Below, piece after piece: positions 1 to 11,600 of a stretch of DNA of 64,000 nucleotides. The position numbers were made by a program, and so were the translations under genes. Under the pieces are notes generated by a model, which saw only the letters and a program-made list of their open reading frames with translations, was not told the origin of the DNA and made no database searches. Each line of letters starts with the position of its first letter. Position 1 is the first letter of the stretch. Source of the DNA: Amaurobius ferox (Eukaryota > Arthropoda > Arachnida > Araneae > Amaurobiidae); the NCBI GenBank assembly GCA_951213105.1, contig OX578150.1, positions 24,370,022 through 24,434,021 on the forward strand, in the 5' to 3' direction.

Positions 1-816
1 AAAGCCTACAGAACAACGCTCAATGCTGCACTACAAGTTCTATGCGGGATCCTCCCCATAGAACTGCAAATAGAATACGAGGCAAAAATAGAGAGGTACA
101 AAAAAGGCATAGAAGAATTAGAAATAGACTGAGAAAAATACGGATTCGGAAGCCTGGAACAAGACTCTGAAAGATGGAAAATACACCCATCAAAGGAGAT
201 AACAATTCCATGGAAGAGAGAGAACCTCGAAAACACGGACCAAGGCCAGGACCTGTTCAAAGTATATACGGACGGGTCAAAAAAAGAAGAGAAAGTGGGA
301 GCGGCATACGTAATATATAGAAGGAAACAGATTCTATGGACACAAAACTACAGACTAAACAATAACACAAGCGTCTATCAAAGTGAACTAGTCGCAATCA
401 GGCAATCACTTCTGTGGCTGGCAACAGAAGACATAAAAGGTACAAGAATAGAGTGTCACACAGACAGTCAAAGTGCACTCCAAGCGATGAAGAGGAACGG
501 AAACAAAAATGAAATAGTAGACGAAATCAGAAACCTATACCAAAGGGTGAGAAGAAACAACAAAATACAATACAACTGGGTCAAAGCCCACGTTGGAACG
601 GAAGGAAATGAGTATGCAGACACAGAAGCCAAAAAGGCAACGGAAAAGCAGGAAGTAGATATAGAAATTGAACTCCCATTGAAATACTACAAGAAAAAGG
701 TAATTGAAAACCAAATAAGAAAGTGGCAAGAAAAATGGGACGAAGAGGAAACGGGAAGATTTACATATGATATCTGCCCCAAAGTGTCAACAGGGAGGCT
801 CTGGGCAAGCCACCTT
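1..816 (+). pseudogene. Family A remnant (A0): ORF2 C-terminal part with RNase H
   Basis: This is the C-terminal third of a retrotransposon ORF2. It reads in one frame from base 1, interrupted by a single TGA at 130-132. RNase H (which degrades the RNA strand of the RNA/DNA hybrid during element copying) is recognisable from YTDGSK near 268-285, DSQSAL near 463-480 and WVKAHVGTEGNEYAD near 577-621. The translation is closely similar to 7294-8130 in A1, so both belong to one family. The 5' part lies outside the window. On the right the homology stops at about 815, where A1 continues to a zinc-knuckle end, and unrelated sequence follows. The open frame runs on to 876, but those last residues are foreign. 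It is inactive. Confidence 0.85.
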
Positions 817-927
817 AACGGTGCGAGATCCAACTCAGTGAAAAGTGTTCGAACCATCAGTGCTCACAGAAATTAGTTATCTCTAAATATAAACTTTTAT
901 TTGAGATAGAGTTCTACTTAGCCGAAA

Positions 928-2040
928 ATGGCAACTAGAGTTGAAAGCAGTGAATATGCTTATCTGGAACAACCAGATGTTGAAGTAGAAGAAGACTTTA
1001 ACCACTATGTGGATAAAGCGTTACAGGCTCAAGAGAGCATTATATCTACCATAGTCTCACAAAAAGTTAATGTGGCTCCACAAGTTAAAATTAGAGAAGA
1101 ACTTGGTAATTTGATCAAGATTGTCATAGAGCAACAGAAAATAATTGCTGTTGAAAAATCTAAAAGAGGGGAAAGAGAAAGGACGGTTGTTCCTTCCTAT
1201 GCACAGAAATTGGTTGAGCAGGATAAACCAAAAAAAGGGACAGTAGTTGTCCCAGGAACCAAAATACGGGGACGATCTCTAAGTGTTAAGCGAATCACAC
1301 ATGTTGTCTCAATATTGCCGAAAACGGAACAATCCTCTGAAGCAACAAGAAGAGAAGTTCAGGGACTGGTGAACCCTACCAAGTTGAATATTAGTGTAAA
1401 AAAGGTGAAGAAGATTAGGAAGGGAGGCATATTGGTAGAAACCTCGAAAAGTGAAGACCTTGATGTCCTTATCCAAGAGTTCAAGGACAAGGATGCTTTA
1501 AGCAACTATACAATAAGTAAACCGAAAAAGAAGAAGCCCCAACTGATATTATATAATATCCAAGATGAATACACAAAAGAAGACTTAGTTGCGAGGATCA
1601 CAGAACAGAATGAGGAAATCGATGATCCTGCAAAAGTAGAAGCAAAATACAGTTTTATAAGTAGAGGAGGCACAAATTGGATACTTGAAGTAGATTCAGA
1701 GACTTTTACTAAGTTAATTAAAAAGAGCAAGATCAGTTTAGGGTGGCATACAGTTAATTTTAGAGAACACTTGCGGCCTTATGCCTGCTTTAAGTGTTGG
1801 AATTATGGACATATCGGAAAATTTTGCCCTGGTAAAGTTGTTTGTATAAAATGTGGTTCTGAAGAACACAAAGCTACTGACTGTACAGAAATGGTAAAGT
1901 GCAAAAATTGTGTAAAGCACAATGGAAAATTTGGTTCCAAATTTAAGACGGATCACAAGTGCAATGACGTCGCTTGCCCTGTTTATATGAAAGAACTTTC
2001 TTTTGTGGCTTTTAAAGTTGATTATGGTCTTATTGATTAG
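928..2040 (+). CDS. ORF1 gag-like RNA-binding protein of element D
   Basis: A 370-residue ORF1 protein, expected to bind element RNA and form the ribonucleoprotein particle. The first ATG after the leader is the start. A basic central region (about residues 95-225, KKVKKIRKGG, PKKKKPQ) precedes an RRM-like segment and then zinc knuckles: CFKCWNYGHIGKFC (CX2CX4HX4C, about residues 287-300), CIKCGSEEHKATDC (about 305-318) and a partial CKNC finger. The C terminus passes through VDYG. In the sister elements the ORF2 start codon overlaps this point, but here the frame runs five codons further to TAG and no ORF2 follows. The frame is fully open. Similarity to the ORF1 of F2 (35231-36301) is clear in order of domains and motifs. 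Confidence 0.85.
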   Translation: MATRVESSEYAYLEQPDVEVEEDFNHYVDKALQAQESIISTIVSQKVNVAPQVKIREELGNLIKIVIEQQKIIAVEKSKRGERERTVVPSYAQKLVEQDKPKKGTVVVPGTKIRGRSLSVKRITHVVSILPKTEQSSEATRREVQGLVNPTKLNISVKKVKKIRKGGILVETSKSEDLDVLIQEFKDKDALSNYTISKPKKKKPQLILYNIQDEYTKEDLVARITEQNEEIDDPAKVEAKYSFISRGGTNWILEVDSETFTKLIKKSKISLGWHTVNFREHLRPYACFKCWNYGHIGKFCPGKVVCIKCGSEEHKATDCTEMVKCKNCVKHNGKFGSKFKTDHKCNDVACPVYMKELSFVAFKVDYGLID

Positions 2041-2553
2041 TGTATGTTTATTGCTGTATTGCATATTTGTTTCAGTGGTATTTTTATGTCTTATTGGATT
2101 GGCTCGAGTAGCAATGTGTGTTGGCTGGAGTTGCTATGTTTTGTACTGTTAAATAAATGTTTTTTGTCGGCTCTGTTTTCCTGATTAGGGAATTTTGTAT
2201 TTGAAGTGCATGTTTTCTGTATATTATTGTATTATTTGTAACCGGCCAAGGGGGCCTGGCTTTTGTTATTCCTGTCAGAGGATGAGGATCTGTTTTTGTT
2301 TTGGCTGGTGGTCTTTTTGTCGTGTTTTCGTGTTGGTCCCCGGCGACCTACTCGGGCTTGGTGTCGGTGCGTGGCTGGTGGGGGTTCCGGATTGGAGGCG
2401 TCGGCTCTGTCCCGCTGGTGTCGGCTTCTGCCGGTGGTGCTTCAGCCGGTGGTCGATGGGCTGGGGGCATGTGCCGAGGGCGGCTGGATTATGGTCGCGA
2501 TGACGGTTCATCTTTTCCGTGTACCTTCGGGTGGGTCGGGCTTCTCTTTTGAG

Positions 2554-2568
2554 TTACCCTACTGATCC
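2554..2568 (+). repeat. 3'-terminal motif, junction D / D-like tail
   Basis: TTACCCTACTGATCC at the 3' end of element D. A GGG lies upstream (2538-2540), but the pairing with TTACCC is weaker here than in other families. The next element segment starts at 2569. Confidence 0.8.
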
Positions 2569-3526
2569 TGGACACAACAGCAAAGAAGGAATTTGCTGTA
2601 TAGTAAAGAATTTGCTCAACAAAGAGTTGGATGGATAAAGGAACAAAATTCGGTGTAATATTTAATAATGGGTCTTCACCTCTTGGAAGGTGGTTACCAC
2701 TATGGGTAAATGATGATGTATTAATACTGAAATTGTATAGAGCATATTAGAATGATAAATGAATGAGATTTGATTATGTTGAATTAATTGTGTGGAAAGT
2801 CATGTATGCTATTTGTATATATTGTATATAAATTTATATAGTGCTCTGCTTTGTTGATTTTAAGATTTCTTGTTGTATAGTAGACTTTGTGGAATTTTTG
2901 CCTTTTGGTAGAAATCCTTGTGTGGCAAGTTATGTATGGTATTTTGTACTGTTATAATTCACTGCTTTGTTGATTTTAAGATAGATTGTTATTATAAAAG
3001 GAATGGATTGTACTCTTGTAAATGAAATGGAACCTGTCATCAATACAGAGATTGGTATCAGTTTGTATGTATATTGGAATTGTAAGATATGAAATTGTAT
3101 GTACACTTAATGTAATTGTATTATTGGCAAGTTTTGCTCATTTTGGGAATGTATAGATTAAAGTTCTTGTTGTTGTCTTTATTTCTACACAACTTTTAGG
3201 TACATTTAGAATGTATGTTTGCCAACCGGGTGTGGTTGATTTTGTATTATTATTATTATTATTTCCTTTGTTGTTGTGTTTCCGTGTGTTGGTTCCAGTG
3301 GAGGATGACCCTCTTTTGTGGGCAGGAGGATGGCTGCTTCGCGTTTGTTTGGTGCCTTTTGTTGTTTCGGCTGGAGGCGGGGGTCAGACCTTGCTGTGTG
3401 TCTTCGGCTGCTGGTTGTTGGGTCTGGCGCGGTGCCGGGTGCTCGGCTACTGTCGTGGCGACGGATGTGTTGTCTCCCGTGTACCTTCAGGTGGGGCGGG
3501 TACTTCTCTGATTACCCTACTGATCC
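2569..3526 (+). mobile_element. D-like 5'-truncated element, 3' untranslated tail only
   Basis: This 958-bp stretch has no convincing coding sequence. Its right end resembles the D tail: a GC-rich block, a segment reading CCGTGTACCTTC then GGTGGG, and finally TTACCCTACTGATCC at 3512-3526. GGGTA (3499-3503) can pair with TACCC before the terminal TACTGAT. The left 600 bases are AT-rich and resemble a 3' UTR. A short open stretch near 2627-2750 could be a residue of ORF2, but I could not assign it. There is a TTA-rich run at 3244-3263. It is related to D but too divergent to be the same copy family. Confidence 0.6.
3512..3526 (+). repeat. 3'-terminal motif, junction D-like tail / A1
   Basis: TTACCCTACTGATCC. 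A1 begins directly after it with a run of C then GGGGG. Confidence 0.8.
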
Positions 3527-3658
3527 CCCAGGGGGAATGCTATCAATATAAGATTTTTGTGATTTCAAAAGCGAATAAAGAGCGAATAAAACTCCATCAG
3601 CGAAAGCCGGAGTTGTCTCTATCTTTGAAACAAGAATAAGTATACTGTAGCATTTCTG

Positions 3659-3717
3659 GTGGAGATTCCTTGTCGTGGTCTGGGGGCTCCCTTCACTAGA
3701 AGGGCCAATATCTCCAC
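3659..3717 (+). other. Composite hairpin in A1 5' leader
   Basis: The outer 8-bp stem is GTGGAGAT (3659-3666) with ATCTCCAC (3710-3717). Between the arms lie GGGGGCTC (3682-3689) and an inner stem CCCTT (3689-3693) with AAGGG (3700-3704). It sits about 70 bases before the ORF1 start. F2 has the same arrangement at 35094-35158 with unrelated stem sequences, which suggests a conserved RNA structure of unknown role. Confidence 0.6.
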
Positions 3718-3784
3718 ATAGAATTGACGGATAAGGTACTGCCTAAAGTAGACCAAGCAACGTTTTTATAAAAACGACCATCCA

Positions 3785-4822
3785 ATGTCTGACACAGACA
3801 CCTCAATCAACGGTGACTTTCCTTGCCTGTCCCAGCAGGAAAGCACTGACGCTGATGAAGCCAAACAGCTAGTGGCACATATACATGGTATAATGGCCCA
3901 AAAAGGAGAGAATGATTGTCATGCCCAGACAATCAATAGAAGTATCTCCGCATTATATGAAATAGTAGTTAGTCAGCAATTGAAAATTGCTGAACTGAAA
4001 GGAAGACTCAAGACACAAAATCAAGTGTCATATGCCAATATGGCAAAGACAGTCCCAAAAAAGGGAACACAGAAAAGGGAAAATACCCTCATTCTAGTAC
4101 CTAAAAAAGAAGGTACCTCCTCAAGGGAGATGGAAAAAGAGCTGACCAGGTCAATTAAGCCCAAAGAGCTCAAAATAGGGCTCACCTCTTTGAGGAAAAC
4201 AGCCAAGGGCAACCTGATCATAAAAGCGGATAAGAAGGAAGATTTGGAAATACTGGAAGATGCAATTAAAAACAACCAGGAATTGAAAGAGAAAATGGAG
4301 ACAAGAGCTCCCACAAAGAAAAAGCCTAAGATTATAATATATAATATAGATAAGGAATTGAAAAAAGAAGAAGTGTTGGAAGCACTTAAAAACCAAAACG
4401 ATACGGAAATAGAAAACACTAAAATTCTATTCCCGATAAAAAGAGGAAATATTAACCACTGGGTCATAGAATGCAGCAGCGAAGAATTCGCCAAATTCAA
4501 AATGAAAAAGTCATTATACTTCAATTGGCAGAGGACCCACTCAAGAGAGTTCATTTCAATATTGCAATGTTTTAAGTGCAACAGATTTGAACATATGGCC
4601 AAACACTGCAACAATGAACAAAACTGCTCAGAATGCTCAAGAACGAGCCAGGAGCATAATAACTGCAAAGCATCCAAAAAGAGATGTGGAAACTGTGCAC
4701 ACACTAATAAGATGAGAGGTACATCGACGAACACAAGTCATAGTAGCTGGGATACAAAATACCCAGCCAGACTTAAACAGATAAAACAGGAAAAGAACAA
4801 GATTGATTATGGACAATATTAA
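3785..4822 (+). CDS. ORF1 gag-like RNA-binding protein of A1
   Basis: A 345-residue ORF1 protein, probably the RNA-binding particle protein of the element. The order is a polar N-terminus, a lysine-rich middle with PTKKKPKIIIYN (about residues 175-190, the RRM-like region found in all ORF1s here), then zinc knuckles CFKCNRFEHMAKHC (about 261-274, CX2CX4HX4C), CSECSRTSQEHNNC (about 281-294) and a partial CGNC finger. The frame is intact. It ends at KIDYGQY, and the ORF2 ATG (4809) lies inside this sequence in another frame, giving a 14-nt overlap. The ATG at 3785 is the first in frame after a structured leader. Confidence 0.85.
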   Translation: MSDTDTSINGDFPCLSQQESTDADEAKQLVAHIHGIMAQKGENDCHAQTINRSISALYEIVVSQQLKIAELKGRLKTQNQVSYANMAKTVPKKGTQKRENTLILVPKKEGTSSREMEKELTRSIKPKELKIGLTSLRKTAKGNLIIKADKKEDLEILEDAIKNNQELKEKMETRAPTKKKPKIIIYNIDKELKKEEVLEALKNQNDTEIENTKILFPIKRGNINHWVIECSSEEFAKFKMKKSLYFNWQRTHSREFISILQCFKCNRFEHMAKHCNNEQNCSECSRTSQEHNNCKASKKRCGNCAHTNKMRGTSTNTSHSSWDTKYPARLKQIKQEKNKIDYGQY

Positions 4823-7800
4823 AATTATCCAAATCAATACGGGGCACAGTAGAGTGGCGACCGCCACCCTCAACAGCCACCTCAACGAATACGATATAGT
4901 GTGTGTACAGGAGCGGTACTGCCTGCAAGGGAAAGTTGTGGGATTTCCAGCAAGCAGCGCGGTTTACCACGGATCTCATCATAACCCAAGAGCAGCAATA
5001 ATAATAAACTGCAAGACTAACGCAATAGAAATAAAAACCTCAAGAGACATCGTGGCAGTGTCACTTGACACGGATCCAGCCATTCTCTTGATTAGCATAT
5101 ACAACTCACCAAACGAGGACCAAAACGGAGTTCTAAATGAGCTAAGGGAGCTCATAAATGACAATGGAAAAGCGAATATCCTGATAATGGGCGACTTCAA
5201 CGCCAAAAGTGGACTATGGAGCCCAAGTTCGGAAGACGAACGGGGCCGAAACCTAGTTGAACTGATAATGGAACTAAATCTAAAAGTAGAGAACGATCCC
5301 AACTCAGAACATACACATGAAAATGTGAGGGGGAAGAGTTGGATAGATCTAACAATCAGTAGAATAACTGAACCAGATGTACAAATAAACAACTGGCATA
5401 TAAGAGAAGAAGAAACAAACACGGACCACAAGTACATTTATGTGGAAGTAACCAATAAGACCCATATGAACATGGGAATCAGATACAGACTCAAAGACAT
5501 GGATTGGCTAAAACTCAAAGTGGAGCTAGGCAAAAGAATAGCCCACTTAGAAAAGGGATGGCTCAATGGGAGAAGCATTGAGGAAGCCATAACCCAAATC
5601 ACGAAATGGGCACAAGAAGCGTGCGAAACTGCCAAAAAGACAGTTAAAAATAATAATACAAACAAAAGAGAGATTCCATGGTGGAATCAGGACCTCATGA
5701 TAATGAGGAAGAGAGTCCTGGCGACCATAAGAAGATACGAACGCCATAATGAAAATGACGAAGAAAAAGAAAAATATAAAATAATATACAAAAAGACACA
5801 GGCTATCTAAAAAAGGAAGATAGCAAAAGCCAAATTCGATAGCTGGAAGAAATATCTAAATAAAGTAGAAGCGAGCAACCCTTTCGGAGAACATTTCTCC
5901 TTCATGAAGGGGAGGAAATCGTACAGATTAAACCTTAAGAAGGTAAGAAACGGAAACGGAGAAGAACCGGAAACAGTCAAAGAGGCAATCAGTAATCTGA
6001 TAAGATACCACTTCCCGGAAGACGATAAAAGTGAAGAATCAATAAAACAAACCAAAATAAGGAAGTTTAAACCAAGATTGGGCAACAAAGACCCGAAATT
6101 CAATAGAAACGAAGTGGAATATGTCTTTCAAAAATCAAACAAGGGCAAAGCCCCAGGAAGAGATGGATTACCGATGGAGATAATCGAAGAGGTTTATCTA
6201 GCAAATAAATCCCTCTTCGTAAACATCCTAAACAAATGCCTCAAAAAAGGAATCTTTCCAAAGCAATGGAAGACCTCAAATCTTGTATTATTTAACAAAG
6301 AAGGAAGGGATGGAAAAAACCCATCCAGCTACAGACCAATATGCCTGTTGAACGCATGGTCCAAGGTACTAGACAAACTAGTAACACAGAGACTACTGCA
6401 CCATCTGTGCAGCAACAACATCCTCAACCCAAACCAATATGGCTTCCTGTCGGGAAGAAGTACCACAGACGCAATAAGAAAAATATTGAATGAAATAGAA
6501 GGAAATAAGGCACAAAAACAGAACACGTGCCTAATATCTCTGGACGTTAAGAGTGCGTTCAACAGGGTATGGTGGCCGGCAATTCTACAGGAATTGGGTA
6601 GAATAAATTGTCCTGAAAACATATACAATGTTATCAAAAGCTTCCTCAGTGAAAGAGAAGTCCAATACGAAACCAAGAACTTCAAAATGACAGAAAAATA
6701 TTCGAAAGGCTGCCCTCAAGGGTCGAACTCAGAACCAATCCTATGGAATGTAATATGCAACACGGCACTCGATATCAATTATGGCAGAAATGTGAAATTG
6801 CAAGCATATGCGGATGATTTCATATTCATCATAAAAGGGAAATCCAGAACTGAAATAGAGAACACAGCAACAAAAGCGTTGGATAGGATAAGAGAATGGG
6901 GCAACACCAACAAACTGGAATTCAGTGGGGAAAAGACCCAACTACTCTTTATCCCAGTCAGAGACGGGCCAAGAAGAGACTGCAAGACGAGAGAAGCCCC
7001 TAGAATTAAATTCGAAGGCACAAATATAAAGAGAACGGAACATATAAAGTACCTAGGCGTAACAATTGACCAAAACCTGAACTGGATTGCACACGCAAAC
7101 CAAATAAAAGAAGTAGTCGGAAAAACAATAAACAACATAAATGGCTTAAGTAAGAGGTACTGGGGCCTCAACAACAAGGTACTAAAAATATATATATAAA
7201 AGAGGCATAGAGAGGATAATCACCTACGCATGCGGAGCATGGTGGAACGGAGGCACAGTCAGACTGAAAAACAAACTCAACCAAATACAAAGAATGGCGC
7301 TATTATCCATAGCAAAAGCCTACAGGACAACGCCCAATGCTGCACTGCAGGTTCTATGTGGGGTTCTCCCCATAGAACTGCAGATTGAATACGAATCAAA
7401 AATAGAAAGATTCAAAAAAAGAATTGAAGAGCTAAAGATAGAAAGCGAAAGACACAAATTCGAGGAACTGGAACAAGAAACGGAGCGATGGAAAATACAT
7501 CCAGCAAAGGAAATAACAATTCCATGGAAAAGAGCAAAAACCCAGAACACGGACCAAGACCAAGACTCGTTCGAAATATATACGGACGGGTCCAAAAAGG
7601 AAGAGAAAGTGGGAGCAGCATACGTGATTTACCAAGGGAACCAGATAAGATGGACACAAAGCTATAGAATAAGCGATAACGCGAGCGTATATCAAAGTGA
7701 GCTTATTGCTATAAAACAATCTCTGCTATGGCTAGCAACAGAGGACCTAAAAGGAAGGAAAATAGAGTGTTACGTTGACAGCCAAAGTGCACTCCAAGCC

Positions 7801-8406
7801 ATGAAAAGGAAGGGAAATAAAAATGGAATAGTGGAGGAAATAAGAGAACTCTATCAAAGAGTTAACAGAAATAACCACCTGTCCTACAACTGGGTTAAGG
7901 CACACGTAGGGACAGAGGGAAACGAGTATGCAGACACAGAAGCCAAAGGGGCAACAAGAAAACAAGACGTGGACCTAGAAATAGGAATCCCACTGAAGTA
8001 CTTCAAAAAGAAGGAAATGGAACAACAAATGCGGAAATGGCAGGAAAAATGGGAAGAAGAAGATACGGGAAGATTCACATATGAGATATGCCCCAAAGTG
8101 TCAACGAGGAGGCTATGGGCAAACCACCTCGTGACACAAGCGGCAACCAAACATGGCAACTTCCCTGAGTACTTCCACAGGTTCAGAGTAAAAGACCAAG
8201 CAATGGAATGTAGATTCTGCAAAGAACAGATCTACGCAGATATAATCCATTACATAGTCAACTGTAAAGGATTAAGTGATAAGAAGGACAAATACTGTCC
8301 AAAGATAAGAAGCAAAAACAGCTTCATTCAATATATGAGGAATGAAGAGGGAAGAAGACACGTGGCAGCCTTCCTGAAAGACCTTCAGGAAGAAGAGACG
8401 CAGTGA
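4809..8406 (+). pseudogene. ORF2 of A1: AP-endonuclease, reverse transcriptase, RNase H
   Basis: ORF2 would nick target DNA and copy the element RNA at the nick. The APE-type endonuclease shows QINTG at the start, MGDFNAKSGLW (about 5187-5220) and TDHKYI (about 5421-5438). RT motifs are KAPGRDGLP, SLDVKSAFN (motif A), CPQGSNS (motif B) and YADD (motif C, near 6806). RNase H has YTDGSK, DSQSAL and WVKAHVGTEGNEYAD. The C-terminal knuckle has a C-X2-C-X9-H-X4-C pattern. Two defects are visible: an in-frame TAA at 5808-5810 between endonuclease and RT, and a one-base shift at the TA run near 7190-7200 between RT and RNase H. Stop is TGA at 8404-8406. The first ATG is 4809, inside the end of ORF1. 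Confidence 0.88.
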
Positions 8407-8408
8407 GG
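8396..8408. repeat. W1 target-site duplication, left copy
   Basis: AGACGCAGTGAGG, identical to 14341-14353. It contains the A1 ORF2 stop codon. One further G matches on the left side, so the duplication is 13-14 bp. Confidence 0.92.
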
Positions 8409-8618
8409 TTGGTTGGTTGGTTGATTTTGGTTTAATGGCACAAGATCCTAAGAGGATATGCTGCGCCAGACATATGGTACCAAGATACATAAATTGGTAG
8501 GGATTAAAACACGTGTATAATTTAAAAGAGTGATAATGTGTGAAAAAACCATGACTACGGAACATGTACAACAATGAAAACGAGATGAAAAATGACTAAA
8601 AGGTTATAAAAAGTGAAG
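8409..8618 (-). other. W1 3' UTR with terminal hairpin and (CCAA)n tail
   Basis: On the RNA strand the last 70 bases read a stem GGCGCA with TGTGCC, enclosing an inner stem ATCC with GGAT, then CATTAAACC and a CCAA repeat. The same end occurs at 17645, 17706, 18421, 21454, 24483 and 43664, and in degenerate form at 48389. The 50-bp stub at 43664-43713 retains only part of the hairpin and the tail. This region is probably what the reverse transcriptase recognises. Confidence 0.8.
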
Positions 8619-11600
8619 TTAAAAATGATGGAAAAATCCAATGTCCAGTAGGAATGGGAAAAGCTCCAAATGAGGATTTTCTCCAATCAAATCTGCCAAA
8701 TGTAAAGTATAAGTCTTGAAATGCTTAAAACGGAACTGTTTATATTTCGAACACTCAATTAAAATATGTTTGATACTTGCTGACGTCTGACAACTATTAC
8801 AAAAGGGTTCAATTTCTCCTAAAAGTAAGTGTCTATGGGTAAAACGAGTATGACCAATGCGCAAACGAGTTAATATAACATCAAGTTTCCTACACTGAAA
8901 ACTAGTCCACTTTTGTATTAAAGGCTTTATCTCATACAATTTATTTTCAGTTTGCTGATTCCATGAATGTTGCCATTTATCATATAAAATTTTACTAACA
9001 GTTTTTTTAATATCTGTCAAAGGAATGGGATGATTCATAATACGATTAGCTGTTTTTGCAGCAGTATCAGCCAATTCATTTCCCTTTATACCAACATGTC
9101 CAGGTACCCAACAAAATTGAATATGGTGTCCTCGTGCCTTCAGACGATGCACAAGTTGGAGGATATCTGAGGCAATGGGATGAAGCATGGCCATTCTGGA
9201 TGAAAGTAATTGCAAAGAGCTTAATGAATCTGTATATATGATGTATTTTTTTACCCTTTGATGGGTGATGAAAATTATTGACTGGTGAATTGCTGTGATT
9301 TCTGCAGTAAAAATGGAGCATGAGGTATGAAGTTTAAAAGACTTAACTATATCATTACATACATAAGCAAATCCGACATGTGCTGCTGTTTTGGAGCCAT
9401 CTGTAAAAATGGGAGTGAACTCCTTAAATAAATCTCTGTGTTCTGCAAAAAGTTGAACATAAATGGAATCAGGTGTACTACTCTTTAAAAAATTATCAAA
9501 AGGATTTAGAAAAATGAAATTTCGGATTTGCCATGGAGGTATTTCACAAGCCTTTCTCTTTCTAACATTGAGATTTTCTAGTGGAGTTGATAATACACTA
9601 TTGCGCATTCGCATGCCAAAGGAAGGAATACAGGAGGGTCGGGCTGAATACAGCCGATCGTATTGCACATCCAGGATGATCCGTTGCAAAGGATGGTAGT
9701 TCATGGACATGACTCTAAAGTGATAATTCAGTGAGAGCTGTTCTCGCCTGAGTTCGAGTGATGTCTCATTACAGTCAACGTATATGCTTTGAATAGGAGA
9801 AGTTTTGAAGGCACCAGAACAAATACGAAGAGCATTATTATGAATTGGATCGAGCTTCTTAAGCACAGATGCTCGTGCTGATCCATAAACAGAACATCCA
9901 TAGTCAAGCTTTGATCGAATCACAGCTCTATAGATTCGAAGCATGGAAATCCGATCTGCACCCCATTTTGTATTTGAAAGAACTTTTAAGATATTTAGAG
10001 CTTTCTCACATTTTATTCGCAGTCTTTGGATGTGGGGCAAGAAAGTGAGTTTCTTATCAAACCAGATTCCGAGAAATTTGACTTCGTCTGCTACTGTGAT
10101 TTTAACGTCTCCCATAAAGATTTCTGGGGGTAAGTGAATACCACGTTTTCTTGTGAAGTGAACACAACATGTCTTTTGAGTAGAAAAACTGAATCCATTC
10201 AAGTTTGCCCATCGCAAGATACAATTAACAGCAGCTTGACATTGTCGCTCTACTGAACGCATATCATGTGCCTGATAGGAAACTTGCAGATCATCAACAT
10301 ACATGGTTTTATGAACTGACAATGGTAATTGGTTTAAAATACTGTTGACTTTAATATTAAAAAGTGTCACACTCAGTACACTTCCTTGTGGCACTCCTTC
10401 TTCTTGTACATATGTGTGAGAGAGAACTGAACCAATGCGAACTTGGAATGTCCTAAAATCTAAAAAGTTTTGGATAAAAATGGGAAGATTACCCTTTAAA
10501 TTAAAATCAAATAGGTCCTTAATAATACCATAGCGCCATGTTCGATCATAGGCTTTGTCTATATCAAAAAATATGGAAACTAAATGGTTTCGCCTAAGAA
10601 AGGCAGTCCTAATTTGTGATTCTAAGGAAATTAGATTGTCGATGGTAGATCTACCTTGTCGAAAGCCACTTTGATGTGGCGATAATTTTTTATTGTCTTC
10701 TAAAAAGTAAACAAGCCTAGCGTTTACCATTTTTTCAAGCAGTTTACATACACAGCTTGTAAGTGCTATAGGTCGATAACTTAAAGGACTTAGTGGGTCC
10801 TTACCTGGTTTCATGATGGGAATGGTGATAGCTCTTTGCCATGATTTAGGAAATTTATGTTCGAACCAGATTCTGTTGAACAGCTGCAGGAGGTTCAACA
10901 AGGAGTCATGAGAAAGGTGTTTCAGCATAAGATAATTAATTTCGTCTGGTCCACTACAAGTTTTGTGTGTTTTTGATAAAGCTGTCATTAACTCTGTCAT
11001 GGTAAACTCTGAATTGTACTGTTGATTATTTGCTTCCAGGAAAACAATAGGTTTACTTTCCGACCTGAGTTTATGAGTTAGAAATGGTTCAGAGTAGTTT
11101 GTTGCATTAGAGACATTTGCAAACTGTTTGGCAATTTCATTAGCAATGTCTAACGAGGAACTAATAGTTGAACCGTTGCAATTTAGAATGGAAATGGGAT
11201 GTTCTCTATATAATCCAGAACACTTTTTCATCCTTTCCCATACGATTTTGCTTGGTGTAGAGAAAGTTATTTCTGATACATACTTTTGCCATGACTCCCG
11301 TTGACACTTTCGACGAACTCTTCTAGCAATTGCTTTTGCTTGCTTAAAAGCTATGTAATTGGTCATTGTAGGATAACGCCGAAAAATACACCAAGCCTTA
11401 CGTTGTTGCTTAATGGTCACCATACATTCTGAAGTCCACCAAGGAAAGTGAAATTTGGTTGTTTTTAAAGAGCTTTTTGGAATAGCATCATCTGCGGCCT
11501 TGATCAGCAGTTGATTAACTCTATCCACCACAGTGTCAATATCTCCGTTTTGGATAATACCAGTAGTAATCTCAGCAAGGTGAGTATATTGTGTCCAATT

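Larger units (their letters stand above)
816..2568 (+). mobile_element. Family D ORF1-only non-LTR element
   Basis: This 1.75-kb unit holds a short leader, one intact gag-like ORF (928-2040) and a 3' UTR (2041-2568) that ends in TTACCCTACTGATCC. No endonuclease, reverse transcriptase or RNase H is present, because the 3' UTR follows the ORF1 stop directly. The leader begins inside the 3' arm of a hairpin that is complete in F2: GGTGCGAGA followed by CCAACTC matches 35142-35156. The copy is therefore slightly 5'-truncated. The 3' UTR becomes GC-rich after AATAAA (2151-2156). It is either an internal-deletion derivative of a two-ORF element or a true non-autonomous ORF1-only family. The boundary with A0 is uncertain by about 8 bases. 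Confidence 0.75.

Noticed and set aside
2195..2565. Open frames of 80-100 codons in the GC-rich D 3' UTR on both strands
   Set aside because: Low stop density from GC richness; composition is not protein-like and the D-like copy does not conserve them.
2554..2568. TTACCC motifs as telomeric repeat remnants
   Set aside because: No tandem TTAGG or TTAGGG array is present; the motif is single at each junction and part of a hairpin.
4021..4734. 237-codon antisense frame opposite A1 ORF1
   Set aside because: Hydrophobic shadow of a lysine-rich sense frame.
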